Part shown: in pieces, positions 52,304-63,013 of the stretch | How positions within the stretch are numbered: the first letter of the stretch is position 1 | Layout: the number at the start of each line of letters is the position of its first letter | NCBI GenBank assembly: GCA_031216915.1 | Contig: CM062289.1 | Location: 25,749,533 to 25,813,532, forward strand | Reading direction: 5' to 3' | Source: Pictodentalium vernedei | Lineage: Eukaryota; Mollusca; Scaphopoda; Dentaliida; Dentaliidae | DNA length: 64,000 bases | Position numbers and translations under genes: made by a program | The notes under the pieces: model-generated | Databases searched by the model: none | What the model was told of the DNA's origin: nothing | What the model saw: only the letters and a program-made list of their open reading frames with translations

Positions 52304-53050
52304 CAGTAAAACCTGTCTTGAGAGACCACTGTCTTGAGAGACCACCTGTCTTGAGAGACCACATCTACCAGGCACCGATTGGTTTTACTCTATAATGGAC
52401 CTGCTATGGGAGACCACCTGTCTTGAGAGACCACTGTGACCTGGTACCAACTTGTATTTTTTATGCCATAATAGACCTGTCTTGAGAGACCGCCCCTTTG
52501 AAGACTGAAACAATGACAAAAACTTTCTACCTGTTCTGGAATTGGAAAATCCATTGTGATTATACTAACACAATTAAAAGTATTAAAAGCTCTTAATTGG
52601 GTTTCAATTGCTAACTCATTAAAGATTGAGATGTTTTTATAAGACCCCTGGGAAAAGATTAGGATTATTGCTGAATAAACAATTTCATGCATACCTGAAA
52701 TGTGACAGATAGGAACAAAAATAAATTTGTGTTGAAAATCTTTTTGTAACAAATTGAAATGGACTGTTATAAAAATTATAAAAATAAATTAGTGTTGAAA
52801 ATCTTCAAATATTCTATTATTTTTTATAATTTTAGTTTTTTTTTTTAGTCCATTTCAATTTGTTACAAAAACTTCATAAAAAAGAATAACTACAAAGTAA
52901 TTAAAAAACTTCATTCTTCTCCATTTCTGAATTTTGTGGTTGGTTATTCACTGACTTGAGAAAACCTGAAACCTGTTATGAGAGACCACCTGTCTTGAGA
53001 GACCACTTTTGTGTGGCCCAAAGGGCGGTCTCTCAAGACAGGTTCTACTG
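52304..53050. mobile_element. pogo-like MITE, I family, copy I2
   Basis: TA-CAGTAAAACCTGTCTTGAG to GGTTCTACTG-TA. It sits exactly between the two copies of the segmental duplication. The central palindrome (GTGTTGAAAATCTT) is partly rearranged. Confidence 0.9.
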
Positions 53051-53632
53051 TATCACATCGCAGCATTTCATAAGCAGTAAAGATACAAAAGATGACAAAA
53101 TGTAACCTTGATGTCAGAAAATGCTCATTAGTTACTGCTCTCTTTACTGCAGAAGAATGAAGTAGTTGAAAATACACAAGAGCGTTTGTGCTGTGCAATG
53201 CAAAATGTAATGCGCTATTAGTGAGGTCCGGTTCGAATCCCAGCTGGGGCAACCACGTTGTGTCCTTATAGGCAAGACACTTCATCTCCATTGCCCTCGT
53301 GGGGGCATGATGGCGCCATGTACTAAGGCGTACTGCACGTCGATGGTATGCATGTCTTCAACCAATCTAACCCTGCCTGTGCTGCAGTGTGAAGTTAGAA
53401 TGTTGGGGAGCTGGCAGCTGCTTGTCGTTGCTTGGTAGTTCTCTCCGGGGACTCTGGCTTCCTCCACCCATAAAACTGTCGAGGTCATGGTTAGCCGTTG
53501 TGCATAAATATGTGACCTTAAACATCAATAAATAAATAAATAAATTAGTGAGGTCGGTAGTGAAATTACGAACTGTAGCGATCAAACAGAAAGAAAATAT
53601 TGAGACTGCATTATGTGGAGGGTCAATTACTA
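53051..53632 (+). repeat. Segmental duplication, copy 2
   Basis: TATCACATCGCAGCATTTCA to GGAGGGTCAATTAC. The SINE inside is at 53229-53543 with the same target duplication (ATTAGTGAGGTC), so it was copied with the block. Confidence 0.92.
53229..53543 (+). mobile_element. tRNA-derived SINE, duplicated copy
   Basis: Same truncation point as 51906, which shows it descends from one insertion. Confidence 0.9.
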
Positions 53633-53693
53633 CTAAATCGATGTGGGATAGTAATTAGTAATTATTTACAATTTCTGAAGAAAAATCACAAGA

Positions 53694-53762
53694 AGCACTT
53701 GCAAATTTTCATCACATGGACCACCGGGTAAAACCCGGTGGTCCATGTGATGAAAGTTTGCA
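53694..53762. repeat. Palindrome
   Basis: CTTGCAAATTTTCATCACAT, GGACCACCGGG - TAAAA - CCCGGTGGTCC, complement. Confidence 0.9.
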
Positions 53763-54266
53763 GCTGTTTCTGGTGCTGTTATGAACAATTATAAATACTT
53801 TTCGAGTGGAGAATGAATGAATGAAGTTTATTTGCAGTATACGTTTACATGAAGCATAATAAACAACTTGCAGAAATGTACAGAAATAAATGTAAAACTG
53901 CATGGGAACAGCATAGCCCTGGGGGCTGTCTTCCTGCCATTCCCATATTAAAAGATAATTAGTCCTGACATCAAAATTGTAAACAATTTGCATCCTTACG
54001 GGATTCATGAGGGGAACTTTTAATACATAATTATTTATTTAACCCCTAGCCCAGCGCAAACAGAACACTGTTTTCACAAGAAACACTCTTAGATAGGATT
54101 TCCATTTATTTTCTTATCAGTCCTTTGACTTTCAATTCTAGCCTCAGGGACGCTGCGATTAAGTAGTAATCTACCCTCTTCATTCTGTATACGCAGTTGA
54201 ATTTTAATATCTATTTATGTTATTACATGCACGTGTATCCCAGTAGAGGTTAGGAATGACGTTAAT
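53763..54266. other. Unassigned
   Basis: GAATGAATGAATGAAGTTTA (53810) may be the reverse of a LINE or SINE tail; nothing else recognised. Confidence 0.4.
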
Positions 54267-54540
54267 AATCTCTATTAACATGTACTGGTATAGAATTGTA
54301 CAGAGTTGGGTACGCTGTTTTTCTAACAAGAATTGGGTAATGCTAATGGTACAGTTGGATATGGACAAAAGTGCACTTACTCAGCACGCTGTTACTTCAA
54401 AATAATCTCTATTAACATGTACTGGTATAGAATTGTACAGAGTTGGGTACGCTGTTTTTCTAACAAGAATTGAGTTATGCTAATGGTACAGTTGGAGAGG
54501 GACAAAAGTGCACTTACACAGCGCGCTACTACTTCAAAAT
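54267..54540. repeat. 137-bp tandem duplication
   Basis: Two copies starting AATCTCTATTAACATGTACT at 54267 and 54404, differing at a handful of sites. An F-family end (GTCTTCTAGTTTCAACTGTA) follows at 54561. Confidence 0.93.
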
Positions 54541-54586
54541 AGTGCACTATACAGTGACGGTCTTCTAGTTTCAACTGTAGATGGAG

Positions 54587-55190
54587 AATATTATGATCCC
54601 CGATGAGTTTGGAGGTGGGATGGGGAAATCTCACCCGAGGGGCAAGATATTTGAACCAGACACGAGGCTTGCCGAGGGTCTGGTTCAAATATCTTGCCCC
54701 GAGGGTGAGATTTTCCCATTCCCACCTTCAGACTTATCGAGGATGATTTTTCTCACCCCCCACCATGCAGCGATTGCGTTAGCCAGAGGTAATCGGGAGT
54801 CACATGCTGATTCAATCAACTCATTTTGTATTCATTGTTTTGAAAAAAACTGATGACACCATCGAAAGAGCATGCACAAGTTATATATATACCAAAGGTA
54901 TATACCATAAAATCGATTAGGAACAGTGGCAGCTTGAGGGTTGAAGAGCTTTAGAGCATCAAACTTTGATCACACTGCATTCCGATGATGTCAGTATGAT
55001 TATCGGTAGCAAGAAACTGATACGATATGCATAACGTCATAACAACGTTATAAATGGATAACGTCACGTGAGGTGGATGGGATAGAAATTTCTCCCCCCA
55101 CTATACGTGAAACATATGCGTGTCCCGGATGAGACAGCAGGGTGGGATATTTCTATCCCACCCACCCCACTTAATGTTATACATTCAGTA
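54587..55190 (+). mobile_element. K-family hairpin element, copy K2
   Basis: Hairpin 54614-54725 (GGGGAAATCTCACCCGAGGG, CAAGATATTTGAACCAGAC / complements). Then TATACCAAAGGTATATACC, TTTAGAGCATCAAACTTTGA and a second inverted region (GGGATAGAAATTTC / GATATTTCTATCCC). Opposite orientation to K1. Confidence 0.8.
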
Positions 55191-55504
55191 TAGTTTCTAT
55201 TTACTAGACAAAAACTTCATCACTTTGAAATGTCATGCACAGTTTCAGCCAATGGATCCCCAGGTTGAACTCGGAGGTTCATTGACTAAAACTTGGCTTG
55301 TCCCTCTTCTGCGTTATCACAGAAATCAAAAATTATTATCTTTGCTGCTGATAATCTTATCATTTTGATACCAGTGTGCAGATGGTTAATAAGGTTCCAC
55401 TGTAATTCTCTCTTGATGTACTGTGTATCTATACCTGTCAGATGTTCCTGTGACATCCCTATTATAACTTCACACATTAAGAATGTACATGTACACATGG
55501 TGTA

Positions 55505-55825
55505 CAGTTAAAACTGTCACGAAGACGTCCTGTCACGAAATGTGTGCTTATCTGGGCTTAATTGCACGTAGGAATTGTGTGCAATTGCCATATCGAATGG
55601 CATCCAAAGGACGGCAGTTTCTCCTGGTTACTCATAGCAAACACAGGCAATGTTTCTGCCAATGGACCTCCGGGTTACCCGAAGGTCCATTGGCTGAAAT
55701 ATTGCTTGTGCACAGGCCATATGCACAGAATTTGATAGCCTTACTATGGTCATACCGTGAAGATTAACACGCAGATCGACATGCTATTTGTGCGTATTTC
55801 ATGACAGGATTTCTAGTTTTAACTG
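55505..55825. mobile_element. F-family MITE, copy F3
   Basis: TA-flanked; the left TIR is altered (CAGTTAAAACTGTCACGAAG), the right is GATTTCTAGTTTTAACTG. Same GGACCTCCGGGTTACCCGAAG palindrome. Confidence 0.88.
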
Positions 55826-56044
55826 TACAAAATCCATAAGTTTCTTCACTCTATTTATAATCTTTGCACTTTGAAATATTATATGAACAGAATTTCATGC
55901 AAAACTTATGTAGTTTATATAAATCTTAATTGTTTTATGAATTATCACTGTTTAACTTAATCTAGTGAATTGTACATGTACAACTTTTACTGTCAACTTA
56001 TGTTAAGCTCAGATAACCTTGAAGGAAGAATCATGAGAATGATA

Positions 56045-56796
56045 CAGTAGAACCTGTCTTGAGAGACCGCCCTTTGGGCCACACAAAAGTGGTCTCTCAA
56101 GACAGGTGGTCTCTCATAACAGGTTTCAGGTTTTCTCAAGTCAGTGAATACCCAACCACAAAATTCAGAAATGGAGAAGAATGGATTTTTGTAATTACTT
56201 TGTAGTTGTTCTTTTTATGAAGTTTTTGTAACAAATCGAAATGGACTGTTATAAAAATTATAAAAATAAATTAGTGTTGAAAATCTTCATTGAAGATTTT
56301 CAACACTAATTTATTTTTATAATTTTTATAACAGTCCATTTCAATTTGTTACAAAAAGATTTTCAACACAAATTTATTTTTATTCCTATCTGTCACATTT
56401 CAGGTATGTATGAAATTGTTTATTCAGCAATAACCCTAATCTTTTCACAGGGGTCTTATAAAAACATCTCAATCTTTAATGAGTTAGCAATTGAAACCCA
56501 ATTAAGAACTTTTAGTACTTTTAATTATGTTAGTATAACCACAATGGATTTTCCAATTACACAACAGGTAAAAAGTTTTTGTCATAGTTTCAGTCTTCAA
56601 AGGGGCAGTCTCTCAAGACAGGTCTATTATGGCATAAAAATACAAGTTGGTACCTGGTCACAGTGGTCTCTCAAGACAGGTGGTCTCTCAAGACAGGTGG
56701 TCCATTATAGAGTAAACCCAATCGGTGCCTGGTAGATGTGGTCCCTCAAGACAGGTGGTCTCTCAAGACAGTGGTCTCTCAAGACAGGTTTTACTG
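56045..56796. mobile_element. pogo-like MITE, I family, copy I3
   Basis: TA-CAGTAGAACCTGTCTTGAG to GACAGGTTTTACTG-TA. Central palindrome intact (TAGTGTTGAAAATCTTCAT / complement, 56240-56340). Inverse orientation to I1. Confidence 0.9.
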
Positions 56797-56996
56797 TATA
56801 AAAAAAATTTAAAGTAAAAGATTTTTTAGAGATTAGTCCCCATATTGCATTAAGTTAAACTTTAGGCTCCAATAGAAAGCCCAAGTATTAACCAAGGGAC
56901 TTGAATTAAACAAACTTGAATCCTACCCCAATAAGGATGCTGTATACCATATATCAAAAGATTCTGACTCGTGGTTTTGGAAAAGAAGATTTTTAA

Positions 56997-57197
56997 ACCT
57001 TTACCCAACGTAACGGCCAAAACTGGCCAGTGCTATTCTCAAAAATCATCATTTAATTTTCATTTTTTGTCTCAAAAACTTAGGTCATGACCCCTCTCAA
57101 TCAGCTCGTTCCAATGAGGGGTCAAAACCTATGTTTTTGAGACAAAAAATTAGATATTCTTTTAAAGTATTGTCTGCTTTTCATGTTAGGCAAAGGG
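56997..57197. mobile_element. TTAA-type palindromic MITE, copy P2
   Basis: TTAA on both sides (56993, 57198). ACCTTTACCCAACG to TTAGGCAAAGGG. The left palindrome arm is shortened. Confidence 0.88.
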
Positions 57198-57885
57198 TTA
57201 AAGATTATTCCACATGTTGGACTAAGTTAAAATTCACCCTCCAATAGGGAGCCCAAATATTAACCCAGGGACTTGATATTTATGCACTTGAATCTGACTT
57301 CTCTAATGATGGTGTATACCAGTATATAAAAAGAATCAGATTGGGGGTTTGTGATTTTTAAAGAATATTCCTTATATTGCACCACAAGTTGTAATTCAGT
57401 CTCCAATAGGGATCCCAAATATTAATCGAGAGACTTGAATTGAACAAGCTTGAATCTGACCACGTAAAAAAAATTCTGTATACAAAACACTTTCCTGATG
57501 GATCTAAAGAAAAAGATTTTTAAAGATTATTCTCCATACTGCACTAAGATAAAATTCTGGCTGCCCAAGAGAGCCCAATTATTAACTGGGGGACTTGATT
57601 TGAACAAATTTGAAACTGACCTTTGTAACGATGTTGTATACCAAATATTAAAAGATTCTGACAGGTGGCTCTGGAGAAGAAGATTCTTGAAAGAGTATTT
57701 CTCTTGTTGCACCAAATTCACATTTGGGCTACTTTATTGAGCCCAAATACAAACCGAGGGCTTAATTTTCACAAACTTGTATTAGTCGCCACCCCCCATG
57801 CCCCATGTACGCTGTATTCTAAACATCAAAAGATTCAGATCAGTGGTTCTGGAGAAGATTTTTAAAATTTTTACAAATATGCCTA

Positions 57886-58186
57886 CAGTTAAAACTAGAA
57901 GTCCTGTCATGAAATGTACACAAATAACACGTCAATCTGCGCGTAAATCTACGCGTTACGACCATAGTAAGGCCATCAAATTCTGTGCACAAGCAATGAT
58001 TCAGCCAATGGACCTCCGGGTAACCCGGAGGTCCATTGGCAGAAACACAACCTGTGTTTGCTATGAGTAACCAAGGGAACCTGCCGTGCTTTGGATGCCA
58101 TTCGATATGGCAATTGCGCGCAATTCCTACGTGCAATTAAGCCTAGATAAGCACACAGTTTGTGACAGGACTTCTAGTTTTAACTG
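57886..58186. mobile_element. F-family MITE, copy F4
   Basis: TA-flanked, both TIRs intact, palindrome GGACCTCCGGGTAACCCGGAG. Confidence 0.93.
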
Positions 58187-59202
58187 TAGTCCTAAGGATG
58201 CTTCATACCAAATAACAGTTCTTTGTCTCATGCTGTTTGGGAAATACTGAAGTCTGAAAATATTTCTACTTTTAGCTCCTGGGATTCCCACAGGGATGAA
58301 GGGGAAAATTACTTTTGCATGAATCAAGTATTTATGTCTTAATACTACCATATACCAAACTTGGTTCAAATTGGCTCATCGGTGATTCAGAAAGTAGAAA
58401 TTTTGGGTGGAGCAAAAAATCTTCCCTCCCATTACAAAGGCAAATATTGTCACACGAACTTCATTTGAATAAACTTGATTCCACACCCCAAAAGGAAGCT
58501 CAGTACCAAATATCAAGTCACTGTATACGCCATCGGTTCATGAGAAGATAGATTTTTGTAAAAGTTGGGAGCATTTTTCTCCACCATGTCTCCCTATGGA
58601 ACAGGGCAAGTTGATTTGAACAAAAACAAAATGCAATGTCAGAACAAATAAACACCTCAAATTTAAATGAAATCAGTTCAGAGGTTTTGTAGGAGAAGTC
58701 GTGAACATGATGTTGACATATGGCGTACAGGAGATGATGGACAATAGATGGTGAGTGATCACTACACCTCACCCTGACTTTCAGTCAGGTCAGCTAGCAA
58801 GTGGCTCCAAGGGGCCTTAGTCATTCACCTGAGAAAAGTTGTTTAAGAGGGGATTTAAGGTCATATCCAGCATCTGTGGCTAATGAACACAACAAACATG
58901 TACCTAGGCATTTGATTTAAACATGGGGAGCCCGAATGGGAACCCAGAGACTTGGTTTAAACAAATTTGAATCTGACACCCCATAAGGTTGCTGTGTACC
59001 AAACATCAAAAGATTCTCGCTAGTTGATCTGAAGAAGCAGATTTTCAAAGAATATTCCTCATATTGCATTATGTTGAAATTTAGGCTTCAAATATTAATC
59101 CGGGGTCTTGATTTGAACAAACTTTAATCAGACCTCCATAAGGATGCTAAATACAAAATATCAGATGATTCCGACGGGTAGATCTGAAGAAGATGCTTTT
59201 AA

Positions 59203-59445
59203 CCCTTTACCCAACGTAACGGCCAAAACCGGCCAGCGCTATTCACGAAAATCGTCAATTAATTTTCATTATTTTTTCATTTTTTGTCTCAAAAACATAG
59301 GTTATGACCCCTCATTGGAACGAGCTCGTTGAGCTCGTTCCAATGAGGGGTCATAACCTATGTTTTTGAGACAAAAAATGAAAAAAAATAGTTATTCAAG
59401 AATTTTTTTTGCAAGTGTCGTCTGCTTTTCATGTTAGGTAAAGGG
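59203..59445. mobile_element. TTAA-type palindromic MITE, copy P3 (best preserved)
   Basis: TTAA at 59199 and 59446. CCCTTTACCCAACGTAACGG to TTAGGTAAAGGG. Perfect palindrome of more than 100 bp: ATTTTTTGTCTCAAAAACAT, AGGTTATGACCCCTCATTGG, AACGAGCTC-GTT-complement. Confidence 0.94.
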
Positions 59446-60224
59446 TTAAAGAATACTCCTAATATTGCACTAATTATAAGTTAAAATTTGGGGTAGGGAG
59501 CCCAAATGTAAACCCGGGCTCTCGATTTGAACATATCTGAAACTGAGCCTGCTGAGGATGCTTTAAACCAAATAACAAAAGATTCTGATTGTGGTTCTGG
59601 AGAAGAAGATATTTTTAATTTTGGGGGCATACTAAAAGAGTTATGCCCCCTCCCATGCACCCCCCCCCCCCCCCCCCCCATAGATAAGGCAACTTTATCT
59701 GAACAAATTTGAATTGACATATGATGAAGAACATGCACATAAAATTTGGTTCAATTTGATCCAGCAGTTTTTTGAGAAGTTGATAATGTAAAGTTGATGC
59801 CGGCCGGATGGATGGACGGATGGATGACAGACAGAAAGTGATAACTGAAGCCTTATATTGCACTAATTATATGTTAAAATTTTGGGTAGAGAGCCCATAT
59901 GTAAACCCAGGCTCTCAATTTGGACATATATGAATCTGAGCCTGCTGAGGATGCTTTATACCAAATATGCCCTTTGTGCTCTTTCCCCAACCCAACCCCC
60001 CACCCCAAAAGGCAACTTTATTTGAACAAATTTGAAATGACATATGATGAAGAACAGGCATGTCAAATGTGGTTCAATTTGATACAGTAGTTTATGAGAA
60101 GTCGATAACGTAAAGTTGATGCCGGCCGGATGGACAGACGGACAAACAGAAGACAGACAGAAAGTGATGACTGAAGCTCCCCTTGAGCTTTGCTCAGGTG
60201 TGCTAAAAAGTGTTCTTCAGTTAA

Positions 60225-60600
60225 AAAGAAATATTTTTGAAATTTATAGTTTCCCTCTCTCCAAAGATAAAGATATAAGGGTATTTTTATTGCAAATATG
60301 TGTTCTGATTCATTAAAAGCCAGACAAGGTCCATAAACCCTAACCAAATCTAATCGATAATGTAAATTATCTTCAGTGTGGAGAATTATATCAAAAGAAA
60401 ACTGCACCAGAAAGTAGCCAGAACCTTTACTCTCTATTGGAAACAATTTTCTCTTATTTAATTAATGTATTTCAATTAACAAAAATTGTTTGAAGCCATG
60501 TGAAACCTGAAAGCACACAGGTACTTGGAAAACCATAAATCCATTCTGGCATGATGTATACTGGTCTGACAGAATATCAAGCACAATGTTGTTTTAACCC
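60225..60600. other. Unassigned
   Basis: Frames of 66-127 codons lack recognisable similarity. Confidence 0.4.
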
Positions 60601-60658
60601 TAAAGGACCTAATTCTTACTTTGATCACATTTTACTGTGAAGGTACAGGTGCCTCAAC

Positions 60659-61141
60659 ATGCATTGTTTGGGTAAACTCATAACTAGCTTTCTAAATTGT
60701 AATGCCTTACTGTTCAACCTTCCACAATATCAGTACTCTCGCCTGCAGATGGTACTAAATGCATCAGCCCGAGTGGTATGTAGGATATCACGATCTCAAC
60801 ACATCACTCCTGTTCTGAGGGATATGCACTGGCTGCCAGTCAAGTACAGAATAATTTTCAAGACTTTATTATTAGTTTTTAAGACACAAAACAACATGTC
60901 ACCAGCCTACTTAGAAGAACTCTTTAATACCAAGAATGTGTGTCAATACAACCTGAGGTCCGATGGTAACATGCTTCTACATGTTCCAAAACATAGGTGT
61001 AAGACATTTGGAGATAGGTCATTCTCATTTGCTGGCCCTCACTTGTGGAATAATTTACCAGAACACCTAAAAAGACTGTCAAATGTCAACCTTTTCAAGA
61101 AAGATCTCAATACATACCTGTTTCAAAAAGCCTATAAGTGA
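60659..61141 (+). CDS. LINE reverse transcriptase protein, C-terminal fragment
   Basis: 160 codons to TGA. LGKLITSFLNCNALLFNLP, YSRLQMVLNASARVVCRIS, HITPVLRDMHWLPVKYRI, LRSDGNMLLHVPKHR, FSFAGPHLWNNLPEHLK and FKKDLNTYLFQKAYK match, in order, the post-catalytic C-terminal region common to CR1/L2/jockey-like ORF2 proteins (VTSRLDYCN.., HI.PVL..LHWLPV, LWN.LP). The catalytic (F/Y)xDD region lies upstream in intact elements and is missing, so this is a 5'-truncated, probably dead insertion. The 3' UTR continues to the TATTATTATTAAATAC tail at about 61490, interrupted by a truncated F-family MITE. It is not a host gene. Confidence 0.85.
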   Translation: MHCLGKLITSFLNCNALLFNLPQYQYSRLQMVLNASARVVCRISRSQHITPVLRDMHWLPVKYRIIFKTLLLVFKTQNNMSPAYLEELFNTKNVCQYNLRSDGNMLLHVPKHRCKTFGDRSFSFAGPHLWNNLPEHLKRLSNVNLFKKDLNTYLFQKAYK

Positions 61142-61239
61142 TGTTCTGGACTGTAAGATACTGTATATATTCTGTTTGTATATTTGCATGAGCTCAGTAA
61201 CATGTATGTGCCTTAGAATATGCTTCTATATCTTCTGAA

Positions 61240-61477
61240 CTATAGTAAGGCCATCAAATTCTGTACATATGGCCTGTGCACAAGCAATGTTTCAGCCAAT
61301 GGACCTCCGGGTAACCCGGAGGTCCATCAGCAGAAACATTGCCTGTGTTTGCTATGAGTAACCAGGAGAACCTGCCGTGCTTTGGATGACATTCAATATG
61401 GCAATTGCATGCAATTCTTTTGCACAATTAAGCCTAGATAAGCGCACAGTTCGTGACAGGACTTCTAGTTTTAACTG
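61240..61477. mobile_element. F-family MITE, 5'-deleted copy F5, inside the LINE tail
   Basis: Starts inside the element at TAGTAAGGCCATCAAATTCTG; intact right TIR, then TA. The palindrome GGACCTCCGGGTAACCCGGAG is present. Confidence 0.87.
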
Positions 61478-61514
61478 TATATAAATGTGTATATTATTAT
61501 TAAATACCTTGTCT

Positions 61515-61590
61515 GTTGTTTCTGGGCATGTCTTGGCTGCCTCTGTAGGCCTCTGTAGGCAGCCAAGACTTGACTAGAAACAACCACAAA
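61515..61590. repeat. Palindrome related to the 67-bp satellite
   Basis: GTTGTTTCTGGGCATGTCTT, GGCTGCCT / complement AGGCAGCCAAGACTTGACTAG. A short CTCTGTAGGC duplication lies at the centre. Confidence 0.9.
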
Positions 61591-61726
61591 GCTTCAGGAG
61601 GTAGACTTTCAAAGTATAGTGAAAATGTCTAAACTAAGACTCCTAAGGGTTAGCAATGTTTGTACAAGAATTCTTTATCAGGAATCTGAACACAATTTAA
61701 ATACTGTCAGCAACTAGGAGAACATT

Positions 61727-62282
61727 CCCCCTGAAACTACTACCTGGGATTTTCTGGGATAATATAATATTTCCCCAAGGAAAAGGTCAGATAAAGCAAG
61801 GATTTGATCTGAGATAACATGAGATTTTCTGAGATTTTCTACGTGGAAAGGTCAGCAAAGACAAGTATTAGGGCACTAAAAGCCAGGAGAGGCAGACATA
61901 AAAAATGTCCTCGCTTTTTCTGTACAAAAACACATGGAAGCCCAGGAGGAAATTTCCCTGAAGGAGACAGAATGTGTTAAAATCTTCCTGACATTAGAGC
62001 CTGAAGGGGCCAGAATGTGTTAAAATCTTACTGACATCAGAGCCTGAAAGGGCCAGAATGTGTTAAAATCTTATTCTTACTGACATCAGAGCCTGTATGG
62101 GTCAGAATGTGTTAAAATTGTATTGACATCAGAGCCTGAAGGGGCCAGAATGTGTTAAAATCTTGCTGACATCAGAGCCTGAAGGAGATCATCCCCCCTG
62201 CAACTACTACCTGGGATTTTCTGGGATAATATGGTATTTTCCAAAGAAAAAAGTCAGATAAAGCAAAGATTTAATCTGGAAT
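61727..62282. repeat. Direct repeats bracketing a 43-bp minisatellite
   Basis: CTGAAACTACTACCTGGGAT, TTTCTGGGATAATAT at 61727-61812 recur at 62195-62282. Between them, 61950-62190 holds about five copies of GACATCAGAGCCTGAAGGGG, CCAGAATGTGTTAAAATCTT. Confidence 0.88.
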
Positions 62283-62301
62283 ACAATGTAGCATGGAAGT
62301 A

Positions 62302-62345
62302 CAGTGGAACCCTGTTAATTGAATAGCCACTTTACCAATGAAAAT
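62302..62345 (+). mobile_element. H-family left-end fragment
   Basis: CAGTGGAACCCTGTTAATTG, AATAGCCACTTTACCAATGA, then cut by the inverted-repeat unit that follows. Confidence 0.75.
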
Positions 62346-62763
62346 CTAAATTTTATAGTAAATTTCCTTTCTTATTATACCTACCACAATTGTTTACTAC
62401 AGGCTTGCACTACAGTGGAAGTCCCTAACTCGGATAAAATACTCTCTATTTTTGTCTTTCCCAAGCAAGTTGGGAAAGAAAAGTGGTGCAAAAGCACCAA
62501 TAAAAATAAGCCAAAACTGGGTCGAGTGCAACCGGCGCAGACCCAGTACGGGACGCTCTCTCCCAAGTACAACTCCACGACTTCCATTGCCAGTGCGCAT
62601 AAACCGTCTCTAAAGACTCATTCTTTTTGAATCCGTAAACGTTAGAGTTATGTGATCAGCGGGGAGGAAAGATTCTTTACCCGTAAAGAAGACGGGAGGG
62701 CCTCCATGTAAACAATTGTGGTAGGTATAATAAGAAAGGAAATTTACTATAAAATTTAGATTT
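62345..62763. repeat. Inverted-repeat unit next to the DIRS-type recombinase
   Basis: CTAAATTTTATAGTAAATTT, CCTTTCTTATTATACCTACC at 62345-62386 and its complement at 62720-62762. CACAATTGTTTACTACAGGC also recurs directly at 62385 and 62779. This may be the terminal and internal complementary region of a DIRS element, or a separate MITE inserted at its end. Confidence 0.7.
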
Positions 62764-63013
62764 CTTATCAACCAACTCACAATTGTTTACTACAGGCTGA
62801 ATAGACAAAAGGCTGGAGGGAATCGCATAACCAACCCCCACATAACCCTAGTGCACTGGAACCGTGAAGTAGAAGGAAGAGGTCCTGAGGCTTATCAACC
62901 ATAATATCGCAATCATTGGTAAAGGACAATGAAAAGAGACATATGAGCCTGTGTGACACACAGACAGAAAAAGGGCAGTAACAGCACAAGGCTGAAACTG
63001 ACCTTCAAGAAGC

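Larger units (their letters stand above)
56800..60224. repeat. Diverged array, about 170-bp units, with mobile insertions
   Basis: Recurring words: GGGACTTGAATTAAACAAAC, CTGTATACCAAATATCAAAAG, ATTCTGA..GTGGTTCTGGAG, AAGATTTTTAAAG. The array ends in GGCCGGATGGACAGACGGAC, then GCTCAGGTGTGCTAAAA, the kind of end seen in other minisatellite-bearing elements of this window. Frames inside are noise. Includes a C-run at 59661-59679. Confidence 0.75.

Noticed and set aside
52390..52752. 120-codon minus frame, with a similar 129-codon frame at 56346
   Set aside because: Both read through the interior of the I-family MITE. The shared sequence is noncoding repeat; frames break in the third copy (42628).
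60063..60446. 127-codon minus-strand ORF
   Set aside because: Part of it is repeat-array tail; no similarity recognised and no splice context.
61727..62282. LTR pair of a short retrotransposon
   Set aside because: The direct repeats are only about 86 bp, lack TG...CA ends, and enclose just a minisatellite.
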